Shown here piece after piece: positions 1-8,592 of a stretch of 10,848 nt of DNA. The notes under the pieces were generated by a model. That model had not been told where the DNA came from. It saw only the letters and a list, made by a program, of their open reading frames with translations, and made no database searches. Made by a program: the position numbers and the translations under genes. How positions within the stretch are numbered: the first letter of the stretch is position 1; the number at the start of each line of letters is the position of its first letter. Source of the DNA: Methanomethylovorans sp. PtaU1.Bin073 (GTDB lineage: Archaea > Halobacteriota > Methanosarcinia > Methanosarcinales > Methanosarcinaceae). The stretch spans positions 1 to 10,848 of the forward strand of contig MVQW01000288.1 of assembly GCA_002067265.1 (NCBI GenBank). The letters run 5' to 3'.

Positions 1-1208
1 TTTTCCACGGTGAGCCTGTTAAGTACGATGCAAAATCCCTGCGTGAACTTCGCAAGAACGTGGGCATTGTATTCCAGAATTCTGATGATCAGCTTTTTGC
101 ACCCAGCATTTATCAGGATGTGGCTTTCGGTCCCATTAACCTGGGTTATTCCAAGGAGAAAGTCAATTCTGTAGTGCAGAGTACCCTTGATTATGTGGGG
201 CTTAACCCGCTTAAGAAAAAACCCCCGCATCACTTAAGCGGAGGTCAGAAAAAGAGAGTTGCCATTGCAGGTATTGTTGCCATGGAACCTGAGGTTATTA
301 TTCTCGATGAGCCCCTGTCCAATCTTGATCCAGTGGGTGCGGATGAGGTTATGGACCTTCTGAACGAACTGAATTATTTTGGTAAAACGATAATCATCTC
401 TACCCATGATGTCGATCTGGCCTATAAATGGGCGGATTATGTTTTCATCATGACCAATCACCAGATGATCGGAGAAGGAACGCCTGAAGATATTTTCAGG
501 AATGAGGAACTTCTCCAGAGGGCTTATCTGAGAAAGCCCCAGATCCTTGAAGTGCATGAGGAACTACGCAGGCGCAGTCTTGTCAAGACAAATGGTTGTC
601 CTAAGGATATTCCGGGTCTTGTAAGGATACTAAAAGAGCCGGAGCTAATGTGGGTAAAAGTTTCACCCGATGTTAAAGTCGGGGATAGTGTGAACCTAGG
701 GCTGCTTCACGGTGAGTTTGCACTGAACTATCCTATGGAGGCTGTAAATGGTAAGGTACTCCACATACATGAAGACTGTATGGCAATAGTGGAACTCAGC
801 AGGCGTTACGTGCGTGCAGGCTCTATCATGATCTATGATACTGACCATCATGATGCTGGCTTCCTGCGTTTGTTCATCGCCAACGGGGATGTGGATACTG
901 TGGGTGCCATGGGCAAAAGGAGCAAACTCATAGCTGAAAGGGATGACATACACCTTGATATCACTTCAGGGGTCATCGACCGCTCCATTCTCAATGCTCT
1001 CTGTGGGCAGAGGTGCCTTATAATCACACATGGAGGGATGATCTACCATGCATTTGAACGTATCACTCATTATATTGGAGAAAGCGGTATCAATATCCAT
1101 GTTGATATCATAAATGAGAATGGAGATATTTCCTCTCTTGCAACAGCCTGCACCGGGCAGGTATCATGCGTTCAACCTTCAGAAGAGCATCATATAAAGG
1201 GTAATTAA
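1..1208 (+). CDS. ECF/cobalt-type ABC transporter ATP-binding protein with C-terminal extension (5' partial)
   Basis: This is the ATPase subunit of an energy-coupling-factor (CbiO-like) importer, expected to sit on the inner face of the membrane and power uptake of a metal ion or vitamin. The reading frame is open from base 3, so the true start and the Walker A motif lie off the left edge. Counting from base 3, the Q-loop ([12 protein letters not shown]) is at residues 21-32, the LSGGQ signature at 78-82, Walker B with its catalytic Glu (VIILDEP) at 98-104, the D-loop SNLDP at 106-110 and the switch His (STHD) at about 135. A normal CbiO ends soon after the EGTPEDIF motif near 158-165. This protein continues for roughly 230 more residues, with a basic linker and then a conserved-looking alpha/beta region that I cannot assign to a named family. 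The substrate is not visible here because the membrane partners are outside the window. It ends convergently on the next gene, sharing a TTAA at the stop codons. The ATPase call is firm; cobalt as substrate is only a guess. Confidence 0.93.
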   Translation, partial: FHGEPVKYDAKSLRELRKNVGIVFQNSDDQLFAPSIYQDVAFGPINLGYSKEKVNSVVQSTLDYVGLNPLKKKPPHHLSGGQKKRVAIAGIVAMEPEVIILDEPLSNLDPVGADEVMDLLNELNYFGKTIIISTHDVDLAYKWADYVFIMTNHQMIGEGTPEDIFRNEELLQRAYLRKPQILEVHEELRRRSLVKTNGCPKDIPGLVRILKEPELMWVKVSPDVKVGDSVNLGLLHGEFALNYPMEAVNGKVLHIHEDCMAIVELSRRYVRAGSIMIYDTDHHDAGFLRLFIANGDVDTVGAMGKRSKLIAERDDIHLDITSGVIDRSILNALCGQRCLIITHGGMIYHAFERITHYIGESGINIHVDIINENGDISSLATACTGQVSCVQPSEEHHIKGN

Positions 1209-2041
1209 AGCTCCCTATATGTTCTTTTGAGAAGCAAAGCATCTCCTTCATTATCAGGACTTTCGGATATCACAAGGCCTTTTACTCGAAAGTCCTTGAA
1301 GGCCTGTAACAGTTCAACGTACTTAAGATCGGATTCTTGCAGACGCAAGTGGTTCTTTTCTCCCTTTGGTCCATATTCAATACCTGAAATATGGACATGC
1401 ATGTTTTCCAGAGCTTCTCTTCCAAGCACGTTTTCGACTTTCTCAAATACAGCAGCGAACTCTTCATAGGAATTCTCTTTGCCATTACTTCTTGCGTGCA
1501 GATGTGCAAAATCGATGCATGGTAAGACTTTCTCCAATTGGCTGCACATATTGAGTGTTTCATCGAGGCTACCGAATTGTGTAGGTTTGCCTGTGGTTTC
1601 TGGTCTCAATATCGCATCAATTCCTTCTTCAGCCATTCTGGCAGTGAGTTCCTGCAGTTTTTGCAGAACCCTGGCGAATACGTCTTCAGGCTTATCTTTC
1701 TGGTAGTATGCTGGATGAAATACTATTGATCGAGCCCCGCAGATTGAACCTATGAGTGCAGAGTCGTATATCCTTTTGATGCTGGCATCTATCTTTTCAG
1801 GTTCAGGTGAATTCAGGTTGATATAGTACGGTGCATGCACGCTAAGGGCTATATTCTCAGATGTGCCTATTTTCTGCACTTCTTTTGCAGAATTAGCTCC
1901 CATCTTGACTCCGCGCACGAACTCAATTTCCATGCATCCAAGCCCGAGTTCCTTCACTCGGCGGATGCCTTCTATCGTGGTGCCTTTAGCTGAGGAGTAA
2001 GGTGCACCGGCTGTACCAAACAGTAATTCTTTGTGGTTCAT
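1205..2041 (-). CDS. Endonuclease IV-like / xylose isomerase-like TIM-barrel protein
   Basis: A 278-residue protein of the AP endonuclease family 2 (Nfo-like) TIM barrel. Known members cut DNA 5' of abasic sites using a trinuclear zinc centre, while relatives are sugar isomerases. Most metal-ligand positions of the family can be recognised: His69 in [12 protein letters not shown], His109 in VFHPAYY, Glu148 in RPETTGK, Asp177 and His180 in [10 protein letters not shown], His215 in MHVHISG, and Glu260 in VISESP. The family DxH pair (Asp229/His231 in E. coli Nfo) reads here as GEKNHL at 227-232, so it is altered or shifted. The length is close to that of E. coli Nfo. The ATG at 2041 overlaps by one base the TGA of the upstream 110-residue gene (TGATG), which implies translational coupling. 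The gene is probably transcribed with that gene and perhaps coaD. DNA repair is the most likely role, but a non-DNA sugar or metabolite substrate cannot be excluded. Confidence 0.88.
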   Translation of the reverse strand: MNHKELLFGTAGAPYSSAKGTTIEGIRRVKELGLGCMEIEFVRGVKMGANSAKEVQKIGTSENIALSVHAPYYINLNSPEPEKIDASIKRIYDSALIGSICGARSIVFHPAYYQKDKPEDVFARVLQKLQELTARMAEEGIDAILRPETTGKPTQFGSLDETLNMCSQLEKVLPCIDFAHLHARSNGKENSYEEFAAVFEKVENVLGREALENMHVHISGIEYGPKGEKNHLRLQESDLKYVELLQAFKDFRVKGLVISESPDNEGDALLLKRTYREL

Positions 2042-2373
2042 CAGACTATGCCCAGATGCTGTTTGAGTTCTTTCATGCGCTGTGCAGATATTTTCTGCTC
2101 TACCAGTTCCATGATAGTGTCGATATCTTCAGGCTCAAGAGAGTGTATGTCTTCTTTGTCTTCCAGTGCAAGTTTCACCAGATAGTCCAATTCTTCCACA
2201 TTCAGGCGCTCCATTCTCTCCCTGAAATCTTCAGCAGATTCTGCTATCTTGTGGGATATTGGTCTGAGGATGAAAGGATAATTGTGTCCTGCTGATGATG
2301 TTGTGTTCCCGCTAAGTTCAGGTGCAAGCTTGTCGAATATCTGCTTATCCATGTCGCTGAATACTCTGCTCAT
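2041..2373 (-). CDS. Small conserved-looking helical protein of unknown function
   Basis: A 110-residue protein that I do not recognise. No signal peptide or membrane segment is seen. The N-terminal third (residues 1-40) is polar and holds a Gly/Ser/Thr-rich stretch. Residues 41-108 read as highly charged amphipathic helices (ESAEDFRERMERLNVEELDY, then a second acidic helix, then a C-terminal helix rich in Lys and Gln), the look of a soluble helical-bundle adaptor or DNA/protein-binding protein. It lies 43 bases downstream of coaD, and its TGA overlaps the ATG of the endonuclease IV-like gene by one base, so it is probably co-translated with that protein and may act with it. No Shine-Dalgarno sequence precedes the ATG. 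A TATA-like box sits about 27 bases upstream, which suggests its own leaderless transcript. It is judged a real gene because of the coupling, the tight fit between neighbours and its normal codon use. A functional assignment would be guesswork. Confidence 0.8.
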   Translation of the reverse strand: MSRVFSDMDKQIFDKLAPELSGNTTSSAGHNYPFILRPISHKIAESAEDFRERMERLNVEELDYLVKLALEDKEDIHSLEPEDIDTIMELVEQKISAQRMKELKQHLGIV

Positions 2374-2389
2374 GGATTTTAGTTGTAAA

Positions 2390-2406
2390 AGCTAGTTTAT
2401 AAAATT
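2390..2406 (-). promoter_or_regulatory. TATA-box promoter of the 110-residue gene, probably leaderless
   Basis: On the minus strand TTTTATAAAC is centred about 27 bases before the ATG at 2373. Archaeal TATA boxes lie at about -26/-27 from the transcription start, so transcription would begin at or next to the ATG. No GGAG or GGTG ribosome binding site is present between the box and the start codon. This is inferred from spacing and sequence only. Confidence 0.5.
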
Positions 2407-2416
2407 ATGTTCCGGT

Positions 2417-2875
2417 TTAACCCTTCAGATGCCCGTGGATATCTATCTCTCCCTGCACAATTCTTGTGGAAGAGATACGTATCTGATCCTCAGCGAGGAC
2501 GTAATCTATCTTTACGATCTCGATATCCTTTATGTTCTTCTCGGCTCTGAGTTTGTTTATTTTCAGGGCAACAGGATATGTTTCAGGAGAAACTACAATG
2601 TAGTCGTAATCCTTTGTAAGGGTCTTTCCAAAGGAGTCATTCAGCTCTATAATAGTATACTTTTGCCCTTCTGCAATTTGCTCTATATATCTAATGACCC
2701 TTTCCTTACGAATACTGTAATCAGGTATCTTGCGAGGGCGCTTGTTTGCCATTTCGTTGGATGTGAGTCCTATGTCAACTTCTCCATTGCCGGAAAGCTC
2801 AAAGGCTTTTCTTAATAGTTCTCTGTGTCCATCATGAAGACACTCAAAAGTTCCACCGACTACTACTTTGGGCAT
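2417..2875 (-). CDS. coaD: Phosphopantetheine adenylyltransferase, archaeal type
   Basis: A 152-residue cytoplasmic nucleotidyltransferase that transfers AMP from ATP to 4'-phosphopantetheine to form dephospho-CoA, the fourth step of coenzyme A synthesis. The signature GGTFECLHDGH at residues 7-17 supplies the HxGH nucleotide-binding motif (His14, His17), and the second family motif ISSTRI is at 134-139. The length agrees with the archaeal enzymes, which are related to the adenylyltransferase domain of eukaryotic CoA synthase rather than to bacterial CoaD. The start is fixed by the family N-terminus: the GGTF strand begins only six residues after the Met. It is the first gene of a minus-strand cluster (coaD, the 110-residue gene, the endonuclease IV-like gene). 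Its ATG has no Shine-Dalgarno sequence, and an AT-rich TATA-like element lies only about 20-27 bases upstream, so the leader should be very short or absent. The identification is firm. Confidence 0.95.
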   Translation of the reverse strand: MPKVVVGGTFECLHDGHRELLRKAFELSGNGEVDIGLTSNEMANKRPRKIPDYSIRKERVIRYIEQIAEGQKYTIIELNDSFGKTLTKDYDYIVVSPETYPVALKINKLRAEKNIKDIEIVKIDYVLAEDQIRISSTRIVQGEIDIHGHLKG

Positions 2876-3039
2876 TGGTGGTATAAAGGGTATTTTATAA
2901 AATAAATGTTTGCCTGCAAATGTCAGGCAGTTTGGAATGTAAAATTAGTTTGTAATTAGTAAAGTATATTACCTTTAGTAAATATTTGTCTTTTACAGGA
3001 TTACTTTTTGAGCAATCTATAGGCAAAGAGGCATTAGTA
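2876..3039. promoter_or_regulatory. Divergent promoter region between coaD and the membrane-protein gene
   Basis: This AT-rich gap carries promoters in both directions. On the minus strand TTATTTTATAAAATA (2891-2905) is the coaD TATA region. On the plus strand AAGTATATTA (2961-2970) is the best TATA box for the membrane gene, predicting a transcript start near 2992. It is flanked by two copies of TTAGTAAA (2956-2963 and 2975-2982) spaced 19 bases start to start. A perfect inverted repeat TGCCTG/CAGGCA (2911-2916, 2924-2929, seven-base loop) lies between the two promoters. The repeats could be operators, but AT-rich chance matches are possible. Confidence 0.45.
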
Positions 3040-3675
3040 GTGGATAAAATACCAATTAAAAAGCCCGGCATATGCCTGATCCTAATCTCATCTACTTTCC
3101 TAGCTATGTGGATCTTGGCACTTATCCCAATCCCTCCATCTCATTTTAAACCTCAGACTGTTGATAACATATACATATTTAGTTTGTATTTGTTTTCTTT
3201 TTTAATCCCTGCAGTTGGGCTTTTGCTATTTCTGAATCATATAAAGAAAATCTCCTCAAGATGGTATTGGGGAGTACCCCTGTTATTTACGGTGGTATTG
3301 ATTACATTGAATCGCGATAACAATATATTAGGGCCATTTTATGATACATCTTTCATTGTAAGTTATGGTGAGATATCGGATTTTCTCTCAAACAGTTTTT
3401 TTAAGTATTCTGTCTCAATAGTCTATTGTCTTTCTATGTTGTTATTTACCATGTCAGTACCAGAAAATAGAAGAAACAAAATGTCTCCTCCTTTTAAAAT
3501 TTCATTATTTACACTTGCTTGCGTTGTTATTTTCACTATAGTGGATGTGTTATCTAGATACAAACATATAGGTACAGTATCATTAAGTGAAAATTTTGGA
3601 CTTTTATACATCCTAGGCATATTCTTTTTTGGCCTATCTTTGACATGGTCTGGTATTCACTATGAAGCAGAATAG
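3040..3675 (+). CDS. Polytopic membrane protein of unknown function, about six transmembrane segments
   Basis: A 211-residue hydrophobic protein that I do not recognise. Hydrophobic stretches suitable for membrane spanning lie near residues 11-31, 44-65, 76-90, 120-140, 154-171 and 187-206, with short basic loops (for example HIKKISSRWYW after the second and PENRRNKM after the fourth). No enzymatic motif, cysteine pair or soluble domain is apparent. The frame is open further upstream to a TTG at 2986, but that codon lies before the transcript start predicted from the TATA box at 2961-2970. GTG at 3040 is preceded by GAGG at 3028-3031 with eight-base spacing, so I chose it. The gene is clearly richer in A and T, with many TTT, TTA and ATA codons, than coaD and radA on either side. 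It stands alone in orientation and transcription unit, which suggests a recent arrival or a lineage-specific gene. Coding potential is strong because of the uninterrupted hydrophobic pattern; the function is unknown. Confidence 0.72.
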   Translation: MDKIPIKKPGICLILISSTFLAMWILALIPIPPSHFKPQTVDNIYIFSLYLFSFLIPAVGLLLFLNHIKKISSRWYWGVPLLFTVVLITLNRDNNILGPFYDTSFIVSYGEISDFLSNSFFKYSVSIVYCLSMLLFTMSVPENRRNKMSPPFKISLFTLACVVIFTIVDVLSRYKHIGTVSLSENFGLLYILGIFFFGLSLTWSGIHYEAE

Positions 3676-3694
3676 TTTTTATCTATGGGCATAG

Positions 3695-3739
3695 GACACA
3701 TTGTTTAAACAATTTGATTCCATGAAAGAACGATGTGTC
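3695..3739. repeat. Nested inverted repeats downstream of the membrane gene
   Basis: A perfect 14-base palindrome ATTGTTTAAACAAT (3700-3713) sits within a wider inverted repeat GACACAT (3695-3701) / ATGTGTC (3733-3739). Either element could form a hairpin at the end of the membrane-gene transcript, although no strong T-tract follows directly. Either could instead be a protein-binding site upstream of the radA promoter. Confidence 0.4.
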
Positions 3740-3769
3740 AATTATTACTTTCACTCTGCTCTCTTCATG

Positions 3770-3838
3770 TATATATATTCTAAAGACCAATAATTCATCG
3801 AATTGTGCACCGGAAGTTAACATGTGCACCATAAGGAG
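3770..3838 (+). promoter_or_regulatory. radA promoter and leader with paired GTGCAC repeats
   Basis: TATATATATT at 3770-3779 is a good archaeal TATA box, predicting a transcript start near 3800. The leader just downstream holds TGTGCACC twice (3804-3811 and 3823-3830), 19 bases apart start to start. Each copy is centred on the palindrome GTGCAC, so the copies could also pair with each other in RNA as a 6-bp stem with a 13-base loop. AAGGAG at 3833-3838 is a clear ribosome binding site seven bases before the radA ATG. The repeats straddle the space between the transcript start and the ribosome site, a place where a repressor or an RNA hairpin could act. Confidence 0.55.
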
Positions 3839-3845
3839 TCTTTAA

Positions 3846-4823
3846 ATGTCAGAAATACTACTTGAGGATCTGGACCATGTCGGTCCCGCAACAGCACAAA
3901 AACTAGTGGAAGCAGGCTTTTCAACCGTAGAGGCCATTGCTGTATCTTCTCCCGCAGAACTTGCGGCTACTGCTGATATAGGTGAGTCCACAGCATCTAA
4001 GATCATCCAGGCAGCTCGTAAAGCTGCTGATATAGGTGGTTTTGAAACAGGTGATGTAGTAATGGAACGCAGGAAGCTGGTAGGTAAGCTCTCAACAGGT
4101 TGCAAAGAGTTCAATGAGATCATGGGAGGAGGAATAGACTCCCAAGCCATAACTGAGGTATATGGCGAATTTGGGTCAGGTAAGACTCAAGTTGCTCACC
4201 AGTTAGCTGTCAATGTACAGTTGCCCCGTGAAAAAGGAGGATTGGATGGTTCTGTGGTAATAATAGATACCGAGAACACTTTCAGGCCTGAGAGGATAAA
4301 GCAGATGGTAGATGGCCTTTCAGAGTTATACGGTGAAGACTATGATGTAGAAGAATTCCTCAAGCACATACATGTGGCAAGGGCATACAACTCAAACCAT
4401 CAGATCCTGCTCGTGGATGCAGCATCAGAACTTGCTAACCAGCTCAAAGATTCTGAGAAACCGGTGAGACTACTCATAGTTGACTCCTTGACAGCGCATT
4501 TCAGGGCTGAGTACATAGGGCGTGGGACCCTTGCTGACAGGCAGCAAAAGCTCAACAAACACCTCCACGACATCCAGAGATTCGGTGACCTCAACAACGC
4601 TGTGGTCTTGGTGACAAATCAGGTCATGGCAAAACCGGATGCTTTCTTTGGCGATCCAACAAAGCCCATAGGAGGGCACATACTCGGCCATACTTCTACA
4701 TTTAGGTTATATATGCGTAAATCCAAAGGTGATAAAAGGATAGTCAAGCTTGTGGATGCACCTAACCTTCCTGATGCTGAGGCAGTGATCTCAGTTACTA
4801 CAGCCGGCCTGCGTGATCCTTGA
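3846..4823 (+). CDS. radA: DNA repair and recombination protein RadA
   Basis: The archaeal RecA/Rad51 recombinase. It forms ATP-dependent filaments on single-stranded DNA and carries out homologous pairing and strand exchange in repair. The protein has 325 residues, the full family length. An N-terminal helix-hairpin-helix region spans about residues 4-60 ([15 protein letters not shown] and then a second hairpin [13 protein letters not shown]). The linker carrying GGFETGDVV is at 64-72. The ATPase core has Walker [10 protein letters not shown] at 107-115 and Walker B LLIVDS at 209-214. The DNA-binding loop regions are around 222-236 ([14 protein letters not shown]) and 258-279 ([22 protein letters not shown]). 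The ATG has a strong ribosome binding site seven bases upstream. It is transcribed alone or with the phosphatase gene that follows, although that gene appears to have its own promoter. Nothing is truncated or missing. Confidence 0.98.
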   Translation: MSEILLEDLDHVGPATAQKLVEAGFSTVEAIAVSSPAELAATADIGESTASKIIQAARKAADIGGFETGDVVMERRKLVGKLSTGCKEFNEIMGGGIDSQAITEVYGEFGSGKTQVAHQLAVNVQLPREKGGLDGSVVIIDTENTFRPERIKQMVDGLSELYGEDYDVEEFLKHIHVARAYNSNHQILLVDAASELANQLKDSEKPVRLLIVDSLTAHFRAEYIGRGTLADRQQKLNKHLHDIQRFGDLNNAVVLVTNQVMAKPDAFFGDPTKPIGGHILGHTSTFRLYMRKSKGDKRIVKLVDAPNLPDAEAVISVTTAGLRDP

Positions 4824-4826
4824 ACA

Positions 4827-4860
4827 GCAGGTTTTTAAACTTTTTTTCTAATTTACCTGC
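4827..4860 (+). promoter_or_regulatory. radA T-tract terminator overlapping a leaderless promoter for the phosphatase gene
   Basis: Only 37 bases separate radA from the next start codon. TTTTTAAAC at 4832-4840 is a TATA-like box centred about 25 bases before the ATG at 4861, so the phosphatase mRNA probably starts at its own ATG; there is no Shine-Dalgarno sequence. The run of seven T at 4841-4847 could serve as the archaeal oligo-T terminator of radA. GCAGGT (4827-4832) and ACCTGC (4855-4860) form an inverted repeat around the whole element. Confidence 0.5.
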
Positions 4861-5541
4861 ATGAGCTTCAAAGCCATTGCAGTTGATATTGACGGCACAA
4901 TTACTTCCATGGACAGAAAACTCGATCTGATCGCAATTGAGAGCCTGCGTAATCTCAATATACCTGTGGTGCTTTCCACAGGTAATATCCTCTGTTACGC
5001 ACATGCCGCTGCAAGGCTTATAGGTGTGGGCGGTATCGTGATAGCCGAAAACGGCGGTATCGTATCTCCCGGTTTTGATACAGTTCCTATTATGTCTGAA
5101 TCTATTAAAGAATGTCAAAGGGCTTTTGATCTCTTATCCCGTAAATTCAACTTAATTAAACTGGACTCAGAGCATCGCAAGACAGAGATAGTGCTTAGAA
5201 GGAACTTTGATGTAGACCTTGCAAGGCAAATGCTTCATGATTACGGTTTTAAAGTGGAGATTATTGACACGCATTTTGCTATTCATATCAAGAGCAAGGA
5301 GATCAACAAAGGCACAGGTCTTATCAAAGCTGCAGAGTTGATGGGTATTGGGCCGAAAGATTTTGTTGCCATAGGTGACTCTGTAAATGATATAGAAATG
5401 CTTGAGCTGGCAGGCTTCAGCATAGCTGTAGGCAACGCCGATATTGAATTGAAACAAATTGCCGATTTTACTGCTTCTTCATCTTATGGGGCTGGCACAG
5501 CCGAAGGCATAACCTACCTCAAAGAACACGACCTTATTTAA
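4861..5541 (+). CDS. HAD-family phosphatase, archaeal phosphoglycolate phosphatase type
   Basis: A 226-residue cytoplasmic HAD-superfamily hydrolase of the Cof/IIB cap type. The closest family by layout is archaeal phosphoglycolate phosphatase (Thermoplasma TA0175 type), which removes phosphate from 2-phosphoglycolate. All four HAD motifs are present: motif I DIDGTIT with nucleophile Asp9 and acid Asp11, motif II Ser39-Thr40 in VVLSTGN, motif III Lys150 in INKGTGL, and motif IV GDSVNDIEM at 172-180 with Asp173 and Asp177. The cap domain falls between about residues 80 and 150. The start codon is the first ATG after the radA terminator and gives the family N-terminus directly ahead of motif I. 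It lacks a ribosome binding site, fitting a leaderless mRNA. The HAD call is certain; the exact substrate is inferred from length and layout, and another sugar or cofactor phosphate is possible. Confidence 0.9.
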   Translation: MSFKAIAVDIDGTITSMDRKLDLIAIESLRNLNIPVVLSTGNILCYAHAAARLIGVGGIVIAENGGIVSPGFDTVPIMSESIKECQRAFDLLSRKFNLIKLDSEHRKTEIVLRRNFDVDLARQMLHDYGFKVEIIDTHFAIHIKSKEINKGTGLIKAAELMGIGPKDFVAIGDSVNDIEMLELAGFSIAVGNADIELKQIADFTASSSYGAGTAEGITYLKEHDLI

Positions 5542-5550
5542 AAAACAGAA

Positions 5551-5583
5551 TAGGCAAAGCCGGTTATTCAACAGGTTTGCCTA
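5551..5583. terminator. Inverted repeat between convergent genes, possible bidirectional terminator
   Basis: TAGGCAAA (5551-5558) and TTTGCCTA (5576-5583) form a perfect 8-bp inverted repeat with a 17-base loop. It lies where the phosphatase gene and the PRC-barrel gene converge and overlaps the 3' end of the latter. A hairpin here could end transcription from either side. No long T-run follows, so the call is tentative. Confidence 0.4.
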
Positions 5584-5827
5584 ATGCAACATTTTTATCT
5601 ACTACTATGTAGTCCTTAATGGCTCTTACAGAAGTAAATGGAAGGAGAATGTACTGGTCATCTGTCCTGTACTTGGAAGTATCCAGACTCATGTCTGGCT
5701 TAACTATAAGATCTATAAGATCTCCCGTTTTCCCGTCCATGACTATGTTGAAGAGCACACCCAGTTCAGTGCCATCCGTAGCCATTACCTGTTTGCTGGA
5801 GAGGTTCTTAGCAAATACCTTCGTCAT
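5564..5827 (-). CDS. Small PRC-barrel domain protein
   Basis: An 87-residue soluble protein that is essentially one PRC-barrel, the small beta-barrel also found in photosynthetic reaction centre subunit H and RimM. The strand pattern VFAKNLSSKQVMATDGTELGVLFNIVMDGKTGDLIDLIVKP, followed by the YILLPFTSVRAIKDYIVVD block, is typical of the stand-alone archaeal proteins. The frame opens three codons earlier at a GTG (5836), but the ATG at 5827 is preceded by AGGGTGA with GGTGA five bases upstream, so I take the ATG. It lies 36 bases downstream of cdc48 on the same strand and could be co-transcribed with it. A TATA-like stretch overlapping the cdc48 stop (about 5855-5865) may add a promoter. Small archaeal PRC-barrel proteins include the cell-division factors CdpB1 and CdpB2 described in Haloferax; whether this is one of them is an inference only. 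Confidence 0.88.
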   Translation of the reverse strand: MTKVFAKNLSSKQVMATDGTELGVLFNIVMDGKTGDLIDLIVKPDMSLDTSKYRTDDQYILLPFTSVRAIKDYIVVDKNVALGKPVE

Positions 5828-5863
5828 GTAATTCACCCTATTACTCTAAACTGTTCATATATT

Positions 5864-8355
<2,492 letters not shown>

Positions 8356-8553
8356 TTGGCCGAGAAAACTGCCTTAGACTGGATTGCATTAGTGCTCGTT
8401 ATAATTGGCGGTCTCAATTGGGGACTCTTTGGTATATCCCAGGGTCTGAACCTGGTGGCACTTTTATTCGGCTACAGCATTGTAGCAAGGATAGTTTATA
8501 TCCTGGTAGGCCTGTCTGCATTGTATATGGTCTATTACGCAACCAAGAAATAA
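8356..8553 (+). CDS. DUF378 family small membrane protein
   Basis: A 65-residue protein with two transmembrane segments (about residues 9-26 and 44-61). The family pattern is ALDWIALVLVIIGGLNWGLFG followed by an ARIVYILVGLSALY block. DUF378 proteins are widespread in bacteria and archaea and have no established function. The frame stays open for about 60 codons upstream, but the TTG at 8356 is preceded by GGGGTGA with GGTGA (8347-8351) four bases before it. Starting there gives the usual family length and N-terminus (AEKTALDW), so I chose TTG. Its promoter TATA box lies at 8302-8310. It diverges from cdc48 and is followed by a strong hairpin terminator, so it is a single-gene transcript. Confidence 0.88.
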   Translation: MAEKTALDWIALVLVIIGGLNWGLFGISQGLNLVALLFGYSIVARIVYILVGLSALYMVYYATKK

Positions 8554-8558
8554 AGGTG

Positions 8559-8592
8559 GTCAGATCTGTATGATCTGACTTAATCTTCTTTT
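8559..8592 (+). terminator. Hairpin terminator after the DUF378 gene
   Basis: GTCAGATC (8559-8566), loop TGTAT (8567-8571) and GATCTGAC (8572-8579) form a perfect 8-bp stem, followed by a T-rich tail (TTAATCTTCTTTTTT). It lies between the convergent DUF378 and purL genes, starting six bases after the DUF378 stop. The hairpin could also slow transcription leaving purL, though the T-tail faces the DUF378 direction. Confidence 0.75.

Noticed and set aside
2429..2815. A 128-codon + strand frame opposite coaD
   Set aside because: It is a shadow of coaD, which carries complete family motifs on the minus strand.
2986..3039. Upstream TTG extension of the membrane-protein gene
   Set aside because: The TTG at 2986 lies before the transcript start predicted from the TATA box at 2961-2970 and has no ribosome site. 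GTG at 3040 has GAGG with good spacing.
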